From Channa striata (lineage: Eukaryota > Chordata > Actinopteri > Anabantiformes > Channidae), in NCBI GenBank assembly GCA_033026295.1, contig CM065168.1, forward strand, positions 26,586,306 to 26,650,305: a stretch of 64,000 bases of DNA, written 5' to 3'. The notes under the pieces were generated by a model that was given only the letters and a program-made list of their open reading frames with translations, was not told the origin of the DNA and made no database searches. Below are positions 63,640-64,000 of the stretch, piece by piece. Position numbers and translations under genes: made by a program. Position 1 is the stretch's first letter, and the number at the start of each line of letters is the position of its first letter.

Positions 63640-64000
63640 CTGCACAAGGGACAACACAGAACATTTTGAGAACTGTGCATGAACAAAGAAAGCTCCAAGC
63701 GTGTCTGTGGAGTTAAAGTCTTGTTTCTACTGACAATCTTTTTGTTCCTCAAAACAGAAAAACTCTATGACACAAGAAAGATTAGATTCAGCAGTGTTGG
63801 CGATACTTTACTTATTACTTCTTGTCAAAGGTACCTTATTGCAATACTCATTACATTATAATATGTTATTGTTTATAAGTTAGGTTAGGGACCGAAAGAT
63901 GTTCTCAAGTCACTCTTTGTTTCTTACGTTGTTATGTGTGTTCTCTCCTGTGCTCATAACAACGCATTTATTGTATTATCATCACTCCCTAATTTACTAA
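63640..64000 (-). other. nrxn2 intron upstream of the first visible LNS6 exon (partial)
   Basis: The region begins (minus sense) outside the window and ends at acceptor CTTGTGCAG (63640). Nothing coding was recognised in the ~360 bp seen. Confidence 0.8.

Overview
The window is vertebrate, almost certainly teleost, nuclear DNA. It has long AT-rich introns, (CA)n, (GA)n and (ATT)n microsatellites, and decayed copies of repeat families common in fish: an RTE-like LINE, L2-type LINE 3' ends, a Tc1-like DNA transposon and several unassigned dispersed repeats. No operons, CRISPR arrays or other prokaryotic features are present.

The one gene I can support is the 3' end of neurexin-2 (nrxn2) on the minus strand, so it reads from high to low coordinates. 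In transcript order the exons are: 63639-63468 (first half of the last LNS/laminin-G domain), 49926-49837 (the 90-nt splice-site-4 cassette), 38816-38491 (second half of LNS6 plus a Thr-rich stalk), 31633-31555 (acidic stalk with a Cys pair) and 23094-22202 (terminal exon: long stalk, transmembrane helix, cytoplasmic tail ending EYYV, stop). All junctions are GT-AG and their phases agree. Without SS4 the exons total 1470 nt, or 490 codons including the stop; with SS4 they total 1560 nt. The terminal exon has a second, phase-compatible acceptor at 22501, which matches the SS5 choice between long and short stalks. The stalk sequence (ELVLPIIT, DSLDPP, PLVTDRT, PAGKM, GAVEV) and the VDQSRNYISNS tail point to paralogue 2 rather than 1 or 3. 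I cannot say whether this is nrxn2a or nrxn2b. The extracellular LNS1-5 and EGF exons and all promoters lie outside the window.

Layout: 1-510, L2-like 3' end; 511-8140, non-coding with repeat fragments; 8141-11265, a complete but dead RTE-like LINE between perfect 18-bp target-site duplications; 13.8-15.2 kb, a Tc1-like relic carrying a nested L2-type tail; 15.2-22.2 kb, 3' UTR and/or intergenic DNA; 22.2-63.6 kb, nrxn2 exons and introns of 8.5, 6.9, 11.0 and 13.5 kb, with L2 and dispersed-repeat debris at 34.1-35.6 kb and a perfect 27-bp hairpin at 27.2 kb. I found no RNA genes and no second host gene. The most interesting content is the alternative-splicing layout of nrxn2 and a few structural oddities. 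I did not find a new multi-gene system.
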